NCBI GenBank assembly: GCA_964527925.1
Contig: CAZGQO010000001.1
Location: 372,001-436,000 of the forward strand
Direction: 5' to 3'
Length of the DNA: 64,000 nucleotides
DNA from: Ch128b sp964527925
GTDB taxonomy: Bacteria > Bacteroidota > Ignavibacteria > Ch128b
This document shows, piece after piece, positions 37,941 to 47,319 of the stretch; position 1 is the stretch's first letter; the number at the start of each line of letters is the position of its first letter. The notes under the pieces were generated by a model, which did not search any database, had not been told where the DNA came from, and saw nothing but the letters and a program-made list of their open reading frames with translations. The translations under genes and the position numbers were made by a program.

Positions 37941-39161
37941 TTGAATATCTTAAAAAACAAAAAAATAATCGTTGGAGTAAGCGGTGGAATTGCCGCTTAC
38001 AAAACCTGTTATCTCGTTCGCGAACTTGTGAAATCAGATGCACAGGTTCGCGTCGTGATGACGTCTTCTGCTTGTGAATTTGTTTCTCCACTTACTTTTT
38101 CCACTCTTTCAAAAAACGAAGTAATCACAAATATTTTTCCTGAGAAAAAATCGAATATAAAAACTTCAACTTGGCATATTCATCTTGCAAGATGGGCAGA
38201 TTTGATTGTTATTGCACCCGCAACTATCAACACCATTGCAAAAATAAATTACGGAATAGCGGATAATGCTCTAACCACACTTATTTCTGCCCGAAGGTCT
38301 CCACTTCTGATTGTTCCTGCTGCCGATGAAGATATGTATTTAAGTGAATCGAATAGAAAAAATATCACTGAACTTAAAATGAAAGGTGTATTTTTCCTTG
38401 AAGCTGAATTTGGAGAACTCGCAAGCGGGTTAACAGGTCTTGGCAGGATGGCTGAAGTCGATACAATTTTGCAAAAAATTAGGTCTATACTTTCAAATTC
38501 TCACAAAGATTTAATGAACAAAAAAGTTTTGATTACTTCAGGTCCGACATACGAACCAATTGATCCGGTTAGATTCATTGGTAATAGATCAAGTGGAAAA
38601 ATGGGACATTCACTTGCACTTGCAGCTTTATACCGTGGTGCAAAAGTTACTGTTATTACTGGTCCAACTAATCTTGTTTTTCCTGAGAATATAAAATTGA
38701 TTAAAGTGAACACAGCTGAAGAAATGTATAATGCTGTTTTAAAAGAATTTCCTCGAAATGAAATTTTCATTTCTGCTGCAGCTGTTGCAGATTACAAACC
38801 GCTAAAAATTTTAGAATCTAAAATTAAGAAAGGACAGAACAGATTAGTTCTTGAACTTACTGCTACAAAGGATATCTTGAAAGAAATTTCGAAAATCAAA
38901 AAGAAAAAACAGATTGTTGTTGGCTTCTCTGTAGAAACTGAAAATGAAATTGAAAACTCCCTAAAAAAATTAGAATCAAAAAATCTCGATTTAATAGTGG
39001 TTAACAACCCTCTCCAAAAAGGTGCGGGTTTTGAAGTTGATACTAACAAGATTCAAATTATAAATAGAAATAAAGAAATAATTAACTTTCCATTGAAATT
39101 TAAATTTGATGCTGCAAATGATATATTAAATGAGATTAAAAAACTTTTCAAAACAAAATGA
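37941..39161 (+). CDS. coaBC: Bifunctional phosphopantothenoylcysteine decarboxylase/phosphopantothenate-cysteine ligase
   Basis: This is a two-domain coenzyme A enzyme. The N-terminal flavin decarboxylase (CoaC) has GVSGGIAAYKTCYLV near residue 12, WHIHLARWAD with the catalytic His, and PAADEDMY where PAMN is typical. The C-terminal ligase (CoaB) begins near VLITSGPTYEPIDPVRFIGN, with SSGKMGHSLA and a KIKKGQNRLVLEL lysine region. The 406-residue length fits. The start is TTG 37941, 5 nt after rpoZ. Note the altered PAMNxxM motif (PAADEDM), also seen in some relatives. Confidence 0.95.
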   Translation: MNILKNKKIIVGVSGGIAAYKTCYLVRELVKSDAQVRVVMTSSACEFVSPLTFSTLSKNEVITNIFPEKKSNIKTSTWHIHLARWADLIVIAPATINTIAKINYGIADNALTTLISARRSPLLIVPAADEDMYLSESNRKNITELKMKGVFFLEAEFGELASGLTGLGRMAEVDTILQKIRSILSNSHKDLMNKKVLITSGPTYEPIDPVRFIGNRSSGKMGHSLALAALYRGAKVTVITGPTNLVFPENIKLIKVNTAEEMYNAVLKEFPRNEIFISAAAVADYKPLKILESKIKKGQNRLVLELTATKDILKEISKIKKKKQIVVGFSVETENEIENSLKKLESKNLDLIVVNNPLQKGAGFEVDTNKIQIINRNKEIINFPLKFKFDAANDILNEIKKLFKTK

Positions 39162-39889
39162 ATCAAAATTTATTTGATCGAATCGAAGATTTTCTAAGAT
39201 ATCAGCAAGAACTTGGAGTTCCAATTTTTGTATCCGACGTCTCAGATAAATCAACTTTAGTTAAAAAATTAAACACTAAGTTTATCGGTTTAACTTTAAA
39301 TAGCATCGAAGAAAATTTTGTGAAAGCAAAATCTCTCGAAGAACTGGATAGTTTAATTAATCAATGTCAGAAATGTCCACTTGGAAAAACCAGAACAAAA
39401 TTTGTTTTTGGAGTTGGTAATCCAGCAGCGGATATTGTTTTTGTTGGCGAAGCGCCGGGTGCTGATGAAGATGCTCAAGGCGAACCATTCGTTGGCAGAG
39501 CCGGTAAGTTATTAACAGAAACTTTAATTCGTATCGGATTGAGAAGAGAAGAAGTCTACATTTGCAATATCCTAAAATGCCGTCCACCAAATAATCGTGA
39601 TCCTCTTCCATCAGAAGTTGAAAAATGTGAGCCATATCTTTTGAAACAGTTAAGCTTAATCAAACCAAGAATAATTGTTGCTTTAGGAAGAATTGCAGGG
39701 AATACATTGCTTCGCAAATCAGAAACTCTATCGACTCTTAGAAAAAATGTTTATAATTATTTTGATATTCCTCTCTTTATTACTTACCATCCTGCTGCAA
39801 TTTTAAGAAATATGGGATGGAAGGATTCCTTTGTGCAGGATTTGCTGAACATGAAAAATTATTACGATAACATAATGAAAAATAATTAA
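39158..39889 (+). CDS. Family 4-type uracil-DNA glycosylase
   Basis: It removes uracil from DNA to start base-excision repair. Cys-rich Fe-S ligands are visible: CQKCPLG near residue 69, then CNILKCRPPNNRDP and a further CEPYLL. Motif A is GEAPGADEDAQGEPFVGRAG and motif B is YHPAAILR. The N-terminal extension of about 60 residues is variable in this family. The start overlaps the coaBC stop by 4 nt. Length 243 is normal. Confidence 0.93.
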   Translation: MNQNLFDRIEDFLRYQQELGVPIFVSDVSDKSTLVKKLNTKFIGLTLNSIEENFVKAKSLEELDSLINQCQKCPLGKTRTKFVFGVGNPAADIVFVGEAPGADEDAQGEPFVGRAGKLLTETLIRIGLRREEVYICNILKCRPPNNRDPLPSEVEKCEPYLLKQLSLIKPRIIVALGRIAGNTLLRKSETLSTLRKNVYNYFDIPLFITYHPAAILRNMGWKDSFVQDLLNMKNYYDNIMKNN

Positions 39890-39904
39890 GGTAGTGAGGT
39901 TCTT

Positions 39905-41416
39905 ATGCCAAGAAAGTCGAATTCAAACAGAGATTTTAAAATATCCGTTGAAATACCAAAGCATACACCGCCTAATGCGGTTGAGATTGAGAAAAGTGTT
40001 CTTGGCGCAATTTTAAATGATAACAGAATCATAAACAGAGTTATTGAGTTAATCCAACGGGACGAGGTCTTTTATTCTGAATCAAACAGAAAAATCTTCC
40101 GAGCCATAAAAGAATTAGTTCTGGACAACAAACCTGAAAACATTGATTTGTTAGTGGTCTCAGAACAATTAAGAAAAAATGGCGAACTGGAAGATATCGG
40201 TGGAATAGAGTACTTACTCGAACTCATAAAGGATACTGTGAGTTCTGAAGTAATTGAAAATCATTGCAAGATATTAATCGAAAAATTTATGGTAAGAGAA
40301 TTAATTGATCATTCTCTAAAGATTGTCTCTAAAGGTTACGATGGTTCTTCCGATGTGTTTGAATTACTGGACGAAGCTGAATCTGGAATTTTTGAGATTT
40401 CTGAAAGCAAATTCAAAAAAACTTATTTATCACTTCAAGAAGCAGTAAATAAGACTGAACAAATTCTTGCAAAAATTCGAGAGTCCGGTGTATCAGGAAT
40501 TCCAACTGGTTATTCTAAATTCAATGAATTAACTGGGGGGTTTCAGAATTCTGATTTAATAATAATTGCTGCAAGACCAGGTATTGGTAAAACAGCTCTG
40601 GCTCTTTCTCTTGCACATAATATTGCAAAGTATTCAAAGGCTCCTGTTGGTTTCTTTAGTCTTGAAATGACAACATCACAAATTGTTATGCGTCTTTTAA
40701 GTGCCGAATCAAAAATTGATATAAAAAATATTCGAACTGCAAGAATCCATAAAAGTGAGGAAGCAGATTTTTATAAAGCTATCAGAACATTGGCAAAACT
40801 TCCAATTTACATTGATGATACACCAGCATTATCATTGCTCGAATTACGAGCAAAATCAAGAAGAATGATTACAGAACATGGAGTAAAAATTATTTTTGTT
40901 GATTATCTGCAATTGATGCAGGGTCCTGCAAATGTTGAAACTCGTGAACGAGAAATTTCATACATATCTCGTGGATTGAAAAGTTTAGCAAAAGAACTTG
41001 ATATTCCAATCATCGCACTTGCCCAATTAAATCGTCAAGTAGAGCAAAGAACTGAAAAAAGACCACTACTATCAGATCTAAGAGAATCAGGTGCGATTGA
41101 ACAGGATGCTGATATTGTTTGCTTTATTCATAGACATGATCTTTACAAAAAGCAAACAAGAGATTCTGTTGAAGAAAATGTTGAAGCAGATTCTTATGAC
41201 AAACCAAAAGTTGTTGAAATAATTATTGCAAAGCAGAGAAATGGCCCAACTGGTTCTTTTGAATTATTATTCAAACCAAATCTTGCAAGATTCGAAGATT
41301 TAACTAAACAAGAGGTTGACCAGTATCATTTATCAATAACTGCATCCAAAGGAGATGAATCAGGTTCTGATAGTGGAAGCAACGAATCAGATGACTCATT
41401 CACTACACCATTTTAA
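39905..41416 (+). CDS. dnaB: Replicative DNA helicase DnaB
   Basis: DnaB is the hexameric helicase at the replication fork. The 503 residues show the N-terminal DnaG-interacting helices (PPNAVEIEKSVLGAIL), then the RecA-like ATPase with AARPGIGKTALAL (Walker A), IIFVDYLQLM (Walker B), SRGLKSLAKELDIPIIALAQL and LLSDLRESGAIEQDAD. A short acidic Ser/Asp-rich tail ends the protein. It is the last gene of the yicC cluster, with no intein or fusion. Confidence 0.97.
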   Translation: MPRKSNSNRDFKISVEIPKHTPPNAVEIEKSVLGAILNDNRIINRVIELIQRDEVFYSESNRKIFRAIKELVLDNKPENIDLLVVSEQLRKNGELEDIGGIEYLLELIKDTVSSEVIENHCKILIEKFMVRELIDHSLKIVSKGYDGSSDVFELLDEAESGIFEISESKFKKTYLSLQEAVNKTEQILAKIRESGVSGIPTGYSKFNELTGGFQNSDLIIIAARPGIGKTALALSLAHNIAKYSKAPVGFFSLEMTTSQIVMRLLSAESKIDIKNIRTARIHKSEEADFYKAIRTLAKLPIYIDDTPALSLLELRAKSRRMITEHGVKIIFVDYLQLMQGPANVETREREISYISRGLKSLAKELDIPIIALAQLNRQVEQRTEKRPLLSDLRESGAIEQDADIVCFIHRHDLYKKQTRDSVEENVEADSYDKPKVVEIIIAKQRNGPTGSFELLFKPNLARFEDLTKQEVDQYHLSITASKGDESGSDSGSNESDDSFTTPF

Positions 41417-41441
41417 AGAACGAACAGTCATCGAAAGCGAA

Positions 41442-42320
41442 TTAAAATTTTGAAGTCAGTTGTTGTTTATTCTTAATCAAACTTTTTAATCGATTTATAT
41501 TCATAATATCCTCTTTCATGCCTTCACCTTTCGGTGTCTCCAAAATCTTGGGGAAATTTATAAATCTTTTATCATTCATTATAAAACGAAAACCATTCAA
41601 ACCGATTTTTCCAAGACCGATATGTTCATGTCTATCAACTCTTTCGCCCAAACCTTTTTTTGAATCATTCAAATGAAAAGCTTTTAAATATTTTAATCCA
41701 ATTATTGCATCAAATTCTTCGATTGTTTTTTCGTAAGCTTTTTCAGTTCTTAAATCATATCCCGCAGCAAAAATATGGCAGGTATCGATGCATACAGCAA
41801 GGCGATTTTTATCTTCGACCAGATCAATAATTTTTCTTATGTGTTCAAATCTATAACCAATGCTTGTTCCTTGCCCAGCTGTGGTTTCAATCATACTTTT
41901 AACTTTAAAACCCCGGGTCGCAGAATGAGCAATATTAATTGATTCGGCAATTAATTTTATTCCGTCTTCTTCCCCTCTTCCCATATGTGAACCAGGATGA
42001 AAATTCAAGTAATTAATTCCGAGTAGTTCACATCTTTTCAATTCATCAATAAAAGCCTTTCTCGATTTTTTTAGAATTTCTTTGTCCTTTGCACATAAAT
42101 TAATCAGGTATGAATCATGAGCAACGATTGGATAAATTTTTGTAACTTTTAAGAGTCTTTTATAATTTTGAACGACCTGTTCATTTAATGGTCTGGAATT
42201 CCATTGATTACTATTTTTTGTAAAAATTTGAAGAGTTGTACAACCAATACTTGCTGCTCTTTCAACAGCTTTATCAACTCCACCTGCAATCGAGGTATGA
42301 GCTCCAAGTAAAATTTTCAT
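41442..42320 (-). CDS. nfo: Deoxyribonuclease IV (AP endonuclease)
   Basis: Nfo cuts DNA at abasic sites in base-excision repair and uses three zinc ions. The frame is open to 42485, but ATG 42320 gives the usual start MKILLGAHTSIAGGV. Zinc-ligand motifs follow: FHPGSHMGRGEEDG, IETTAGQG, CIDTCHIFAAGYD, HLNDSKKGLGERVDRHEHIG and ETPKGEGM. Length 292 is normal. It starts only 16 bp from the divergent anmK start. Confidence 0.95.
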   Translation of the reverse strand: MKILLGAHTSIAGGVDKAVERAASIGCTTLQIFTKNSNQWNSRPLNEQVVQNYKRLLKVTKIYPIVAHDSYLINLCAKDKEILKKSRKAFIDELKRCELLGINYLNFHPGSHMGRGEEDGIKLIAESINIAHSATRGFKVKSMIETTAGQGTSIGYRFEHIRKIIDLVEDKNRLAVCIDTCHIFAAGYDLRTEKAYEKTIEEFDAIIGLKYLKAFHLNDSKKGLGERVDRHEHIGLGKIGLNGFRFIMNDKRFINFPKILETPKGEGMKEDIMNINRLKSLIKNKQQLTSKF

Positions 42321-42336
42321 ATTAGGAATTCCTCTT

Positions 42337-43521
42337 ATGTATAGATTAAGTAAATTACAAAAAAAGAAGAAAAAGTTAGTCATAGGATTGATGTCTGGAA
42401 CATCTATGGATGGAATTGATGCTGTTCTGCTTGAAATAACCGGCAATGGATTAAAGACAAAATTTAAAGAATTGTACTTCAACACTTATCCTTATCCGAA
42501 AGGATTAAAAAATCTCATCTTGAAAAACTCAATGAAATCTACAAGTAATGTTGAAGACATCACAAGACTCAATTTTTTAATCGGGAAATTATTCGCTAAA
42601 GCTGCAATTAATCTTTGCGAAGAATATGGAATTGATATCAGCAAAATAGATTTAATTGGTTCGCATGGACAGACCATTCATCATCTGCCAAGAAGTAAAA
42701 AAATGTTTGGACACGAAATCAAAGCAACATTGCAGATTGGTGATCCATCGGTAATTGCAAAAATCACAAATGTTCCTGTTGTTGGCGATTTCAGAGTTGG
42801 GGATATGGCTCTCGGTGGTGAAGGAGCTCCGTTAGTTCCATATTTTGATTTCATTACCTTTAGATCTAATAGAATTAACAGATCTCTATTAAACATCGGT
42901 GGAATCTCCAACATTACAATTCTTAAAAAAGGTTGTTCTCTCGAAGATGTGATTGCCTTTGATACTGGTCCAGGGAATGTACTGATTGATTTACTTGTCA
43001 AAAAATTTTACAGAAAATCATTTGATCGCGATGGTGAAATTGCCTTCAGCGGAAAAATTAACAATGCGCTTTTTCAAAAAATTGTAAAGTATGATAAATT
43101 CATCAAACTGAAACCGCCAAAATCTACAGGAAGAGAAAGATATAACGAAGAATTTATTTCCAATGTTCTCGATGGATTATCTCACCTCCGAAAAGCTGAT
43201 ATCATTAGAACATTCAGTGAATATACCGGCTATGTAACATTTTACAACTACAATAAATTTATAAGAAAAGAATGTGAGATATCTGAATTACTTGTCAGCG
43301 GTGGCGGTGCAAATAACAATTATATTATGCAAAGTCTTCAAAGATATTTTGGAGATAAAATCAAAGTAAAAAAAGTAGAAGAAAAAATTGTTTCATCTGA
43401 TGCAAAAGAAGCTGTGTGTTTTGCACTATTAGCAAATGAAACCATATCAGAAAATCCAACTAATATTCCTCAAGTAACAGGCTCTTCTCGTAAATCCATT
43501 CTTGGAAAAATCTGTCTATGA
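42337..43521 (+). CDS. anmK: Anhydro-N-acetylmuramic acid kinase
   Basis: AnmK opens and phosphorylates anhydro-MurNAc during peptidoglycan recycling. The signature VIGLMSGTSMDGIDAVLLEI is near residue 15, with SHGQTIHHLP, VGDFRVGDMALGGEGAPLVP and FDTGPGNVLID. Length 394 is typical. The stop overlaps the next gene start by 4 nt (ATGA). murI, elsewhere in the window, serves the same wall pathway. Confidence 0.95.
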   Translation: MYRLSKLQKKKKKLVIGLMSGTSMDGIDAVLLEITGNGLKTKFKELYFNTYPYPKGLKNLILKNSMKSTSNVEDITRLNFLIGKLFAKAAINLCEEYGIDISKIDLIGSHGQTIHHLPRSKKMFGHEIKATLQIGDPSVIAKITNVPVVGDFRVGDMALGGEGAPLVPYFDFITFRSNRINRSLLNIGGISNITILKKGCSLEDVIAFDTGPGNVLIDLLVKKFYRKSFDRDGEIAFSGKINNALFQKIVKYDKFIKLKPPKSTGRERYNEEFISNVLDGLSHLRKADIIRTFSEYTGYVTFYNYNKFIRKECEISELLVSGGGANNNYIMQSLQRYFGDKIKVKKVEEKIVSSDAKEAVCFALLANETISENPTNIPQVTGSSRKSILGKICL

Positions 43522-44444
43522 GCAGAATAATTATCACCGGTTCATCTGGTTATCTGGGAACTCATCTTTGCAATAGCCTTAGACATGAAACCGAAAAAAT
43601 TTTCGCACTCTACAATTCAAATCAACCTGAAATTGAAAACATTGAAAAAATAAAAATAGATTTACTTCAAACTGATGAATTAAATTTGTTATTTAAAGAC
43701 ATAAAACCGGATTATGTAATTCATCTTGCCGCTGTAACTCCCTCAAAGTCTTTTGAAGTTGATGAGAAGTATATCTATTCAGTTAATGTTGATTTAACCG
43801 GAAAGATTGCTTCACTCTGTCATTTTTTCAACTCATATTTAATTTTTACATCAACAGATCTCGTTTACGCTGAAGGTGAAAACATCAAAGAAGACCATGA
43901 ACTTAATCCATTAAATCTTTATGCTCGAACGAAGTTAGAAGCTGAGAAAGTTGTACATAGATACGCAAAATATTTTTTGATTCTCAGGACATCTTTGATG
44001 TATGGATTTTCAATTTCAAAACACAAATCTTTTTTTGATTACTCATTTATAAAATTACTCAACGGTGAAACTGTAAAAGCTTTTTATAATCAATTCAGAA
44101 ATTCTTTATTCGTTGAAGAAGCAGCTAAGTTTATTAATCAATTTTTGAATTTAAAATTACCCGATAACTCAGTAATGAATTTCTGTGGATTCGAGAATCT
44201 ATCAAGATTTGAGATGCTTTATAAAACTGCAGAAATTTTTGACTTGAACAAAGATTTAATTCTCAAAGAATCCTGCGAGAATTTCAAAGAATATAAAATG
44301 GCAAAGCGACTTCATTTAAATTTTGATAGAATGAAATCGTTTAATTTATTACCTAAAACTTTTGAAGAGAATTTACTTTATCTCAAAAGTAATTTTGATC
44401 GTTACAAACCATACATAATCAAATATCAGCAAAATGAGTTTTAA
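43518..44444 (+). CDS. RmlD-like NAD(P)-dependent sugar epimerase/reductase (extended SDR)
   Basis: This is a 308-residue Rossmann protein with TGSSGYLGTHL near residue 7, HLAAVTPS, a serine in FTSTDLVY and the catalytic YARTK. It resembles dTDP-4-dehydrorhamnose reductase (RmlD)-type SDRs acting on nucleotide sugars. The substrate cannot be set from sequence alone. It is embedded between anmK and rsmA with overlaps at both ends (4 and 11 nt). Confidence 0.82.
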   Translation: MSRIIITGSSGYLGTHLCNSLRHETEKIFALYNSNQPEIENIEKIKIDLLQTDELNLLFKDIKPDYVIHLAAVTPSKSFEVDEKYIYSVNVDLTGKIASLCHFFNSYLIFTSTDLVYAEGENIKEDHELNPLNLYARTKLEAEKVVHRYAKYFLILRTSLMYGFSISKHKSFFDYSFIKLLNGETVKAFYNQFRNSLFVEEAAKFINQFLNLKLPDNSVMNFCGFENLSRFEMLYKTAEIFDLNKDLILKESCENFKEYKMAKRLHLNFDRMKSFNLLPKTFEENLLYLKSNFDRYKPYIIKYQQNEF

Positions 44445-45234
44445 ATCTAAGAAAAAATATGGGCAGCATTTTTTAATTGATAAAAACATCACTAAAAAAA
44501 TCATAAAAGCAATTTCTCCATTGGCTGAAGATTTTATTGTGGAAATTGGTCCAGGCAAAGGTGCACTTACTGAAGAACTTTATCGTCACTCAAAAAATCT
44601 CGTCCTTGTTGAAATTGATAATGAATTAATTGAAGAATTAAGAAATAAATTTCCCGACATAAGAATTATAAATAAAGATATACTCGATTGCGACTTCAGT
44701 TCAGAATTTTTTGATTCAAAATTTCGAATTGTTGGAAATATTCCCTATTACATAACGAGTCAGATAATTTTTAAGATTTTTGATAATTATAAAATCGTTA
44801 AAGATGCTGTATTCATGATTCAGAAAGAAGTAGCTGAACGAATTATTGCAAAACCTAAGACGAAAGATTATGGAATCTTAAGTGTTTTTGCTCAATTTTA
44901 TTCTGAACCAGAAAATCTTTTCAATGTTTCCAAGAATGTTTTTTATCCACAACCTGAAGTAGAATCTGCTGTTATTCATTTGAAAATCAAAAAAGAAATT
45001 CCACTTACTTCAGAAGAAGAAAAAATTTTCAGACAGATTGTTAAAGCAGCTTTTAATCAACGAAGAAAAACCCTCAGAAATTCACTTCAAAAAATTTTTT
45101 CTAACTTAAGGGGAGATTTGAAAATAAAATTCTTCCAACTCGATTTTGATTTCTCAAAGAGAGCGGAAGAGCTAACTCTAATCGATTTTTTTTATCTTGC
45201 AAAAAATTTTGCTGAATTAAAATCAAACAATTAA
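44434..45234 (+). CDS. rsmA: 16S rRNA (A1518/A1519) dimethyltransferase RsmA
   Basis: RsmA (KsgA) dimethylates two adjacent adenines near the 3' end of 16S rRNA. Motifs: KKYGQHFLIDKNI at the N-terminus, SAM-binding VEIGPGKGALTEELY, and the catalytic NIPYYITSQI. FNQRRKTLRNSL in the C-terminal domain is also typical. The 266-residue length is normal. Its start lies within the end of the SDR gene. Confidence 0.97.
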   Translation: MSFKSKKKYGQHFLIDKNITKKIIKAISPLAEDFIVEIGPGKGALTEELYRHSKNLVLVEIDNELIEELRNKFPDIRIINKDILDCDFSSEFFDSKFRIVGNIPYYITSQIIFKIFDNYKIVKDAVFMIQKEVAERIIAKPKTKDYGILSVFAQFYSEPENLFNVSKNVFYPQPEVESAVIHLKIKKEIPLTSEEEKIFRQIVKAAFNQRRKTLRNSLQKIFSNLRGDLKIKFFQLDFDFSKRAEELTLIDFFYLAKNFAELKSNN

Positions 45235-45251
45235 ACCAATCTTAATTTTTT

Positions 45252-46187
45252 ATGATGAAATATATTAAAGCTTTGAATGTTTTTGATCTCTGTGCTGTGA
45301 TTTTTTATTTATTCCTGATTTTCATGAATTTAATTTTCCATGAACGAGTTGTTCACACAATTTCTTTGTTAACAATTGAAATCCTAATGATAATATTTGT
45401 GTTCATTGTTGCTTATCAGGATTACAAACAAAACAACTCATTCTGGCGAAACATTCACATCTGGTATCTGGCACCAATGATTTTTATAACTTTCAAACAA
45501 CTTTATTTCTTGGTTCATCCCATTCATCCAGTTGATTATGATGAACTTCTTATCAAAATCGATCGATTTATCTTTGGAACCGATCCCACAAAGTTTTTAG
45601 AAAAATTCTCTCATCCATTATTAACAGAAATTCTTCAAGTTGTGTATACTTCTTTTTATCTCTTACCAATCATAGTTGGAGTAGATTTGCTGAGAAGTAA
45701 AAAATATGATGAGTTTGAGTTTGCCGCATTTTTAATTGTTTATGGATTTTTCCTTTCTTACTTAGGATATTTTTCAATGCCAGCTGTGGGACCAAGATTT
45801 ACGCTTCACAATTTTTTTAATATAGATAATGAATTGCCAGGTTTATTTTTGACTCCATTTCTGAGAGAATTCGTCAATATTGGTGAATCTATTCCAAAGG
45901 GTACAATTAATCCGCATGAATTAGTGCAACGGGATGTGTTTCCGTCTGGACACACTCAGATGACATTGCTAACGATGTACGCAGCTGTAGAATTTAACAG
46001 CAGAACAAAACGATTTATGTTAGTAGTTGGCTCTCTTTTGATTTTTTCAACAGTTTATTTGAGATATCATTATGTGATTGATTTGATTGCGGGAACTCTT
46101 TTCGCAATTTTTACTCTGTGGTCAGGAAGAAAAATTTATCGATGGTGGAATTCTTACACTAACAGAAGAATTCCTGAATGGGTTTAA
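45252..46187 (+). CDS. PAP2-family membrane phosphatase
   Basis: The 311-residue protein has about six membrane spans. The phosphatase motifs are clear: PSGHTQMTLL (motif 2, near residue 235) and RYHYVIDLIAG (motif 3). VGPRFTL upstream is in the position of the membrane-linked region seen in inositol-phosphorylceramide-synthase-like PAP2 proteins. It probably removes phosphate from a lipid at the membrane outer face. Its end overlaps the convergent 46184-46507 gene by 4 bases. Confidence 0.85.
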   Translation: MMKYIKALNVFDLCAVIFYLFLIFMNLIFHERVVHTISLLTIEILMIIFVFIVAYQDYKQNNSFWRNIHIWYLAPMIFITFKQLYFLVHPIHPVDYDELLIKIDRFIFGTDPTKFLEKFSHPLLTEILQVVYTSFYLLPIIVGVDLLRSKKYDEFEFAAFLIVYGFFLSYLGYFSMPAVGPRFTLHNFFNIDNELPGLFLTPFLREFVNIGESIPKGTINPHELVQRDVFPSGHTQMTLLTMYAAVEFNSRTKRFMLVVGSLLIFSTVYLRYHYVIDLIAGTLFAIFTLWSGRKIYRWWNSYTNRRIPEWV

Positions 46188-46507
46188 GATGAATATAATT
46201 TACGATCAACATTTTGAATTACATCGACAATCAGTGGAAAATATCTATCAAGACTGCAATTCACATCCAATCTTAAATTACATCTTTCTGAACTGCCACG
46301 ACATTCCACACAAATTTTTTGATGAAGTGCATCGACATAATCAGACACCTTATCACTTTGAACTGAATGAACAACATCAACAATTTTATCAATATATAAC
46401 TCAACAGCACAGCTCTCATCATCTGTCATTTTGCATTTTCCATTTTCATCTGAATCAACACAAATTGAACAAACTTTTTCTCTTATGGCTTTTAAGTATG
46501 TATCCAT
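46184..46507 (-). CDS. Small protein with a duplicated four-cysteine motif
   Basis: This 107-residue soluble protein consists of two related halves. Repeat 1 has Cys13, 16, 25 and 33 followed by YIDKIVDVVHSV. Repeat 2 has Cys66, 69, 76 and 84 followed by YFPLIVDVIQNV. The spacing is Cx2Cx8Cx7C and Cx2Cx6Cx7C. Eight cysteines in this pattern suggest two metal or Fe-S sites. I recall similar proteins in other bacteria but cannot name a characterised family. It is transcribed alone, divergently from ubiE. Confidence 0.7.
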   Translation of the reverse strand: MDTYLKAIREKVCSICVDSDENGKCKMTDDESCAVELYIDKIVDVVHSVQSDKVSDYVDALHQKICVECRGSSERCNLRLDVNCSLDRYFPLIVDVIQNVDRKLYSS

Positions 46508-46538
46508 TTTTAATTCTCCAATTGACAGAGCAAAGATA

Positions 46539-47294
46539 ATGAGTTCGAATAAGAAATTAAATAAACTTAATTTAGCCGACCAAACTCAGAAAAGAGAGTT
46601 TGTCAAAAATATGTTCAACTCGATTTATAGAACCTATGATTTCTTAAATCATTTCTTGAGTTTTGGTATTGATATTTACTGGCGTAAAAGATCACTAAAA
46701 AATATTTATTTACATCAAAATGATGTCTGTCTGGATCTTGCTGCAGGTACAGGTGATTTTGGAATTGAAGTTTACAAAAAATTTAAATGTAATGTAATCG
46801 GTTATGATATTGCGGAAAATTCACTGAAAGTTTTTCGTGAGAAAATTATCAAAAAAAATCTTGATCAATCAAAGTTCACACTTATTATTGGTGAGGCAGA
46901 AAATATTCAACTTGAAGATGAATCTGTAAATCTTATCACAATTTCTTTTGGGATACGAAATTTCTACGATTCTCAAAAAGCTTTAGATGAAATGTTTAGA
47001 GTTTTAAAATCAGGAGGAAAATTAGTTATTCTCGAATTTGGTTTACCAAAAAATAGACTACTTCTTACTCTTTACAAGTTTTACTTTGAAAAAATTCTTC
47101 CCTTTCTTGGCCGCATCATTTCAAAAGATGAATCAGCATATAAATATCTTCCTCTTTCAGTAAATTTCTTCGAACAGGAAAAGGATATTGTAAGTGAAAT
47201 GATTAAATCAGGTTTCAGAGAAATTAAAGTTGAAAATCTAACTTTCGGAATTGTGAAACTCTACACAGCTAAAAAAACTCCCGATTACAACTGA
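46539..47294 (+). CDS. menG: Demethylmenaquinone methyltransferase (UbiE/MenG)
   Basis: It makes menaquinone by C-methylation of the quinone ring with SAM. The frame is open to 46431, but ATG 46539 gives 251 residues, avoids overlap with the divergent Cys-rich gene, and matches family starts. Motifs: FNSIYRTYDFLNHFLSFGID, LDLAAGTGDFGI (SAM), ISFGIRNF, and FRVLKSGGKLVILEFGLP. In this phylum menaquinone is the likely product, so menG is a better name than ubiE. Confidence 0.94.
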   Translation: MSSNKKLNKLNLADQTQKREFVKNMFNSIYRTYDFLNHFLSFGIDIYWRKRSLKNIYLHQNDVCLDLAAGTGDFGIEVYKKFKCNVIGYDIAENSLKVFREKIIKKNLDQSKFTLIIGEAENIQLEDESVNLITISFGIRNFYDSQKALDEMFRVLKSGGKLVILEFGLPKNRLLLTLYKFYFEKILPFLGRIISKDESAYKYLPLSVNFFEQEKDIVSEMIKSGFREIKVENLTFGIVKLYTAKKTPDYN

Positions 47295-47319
47295 CTTCAC
47301 AAAAGATTTCTTCAAAAAT

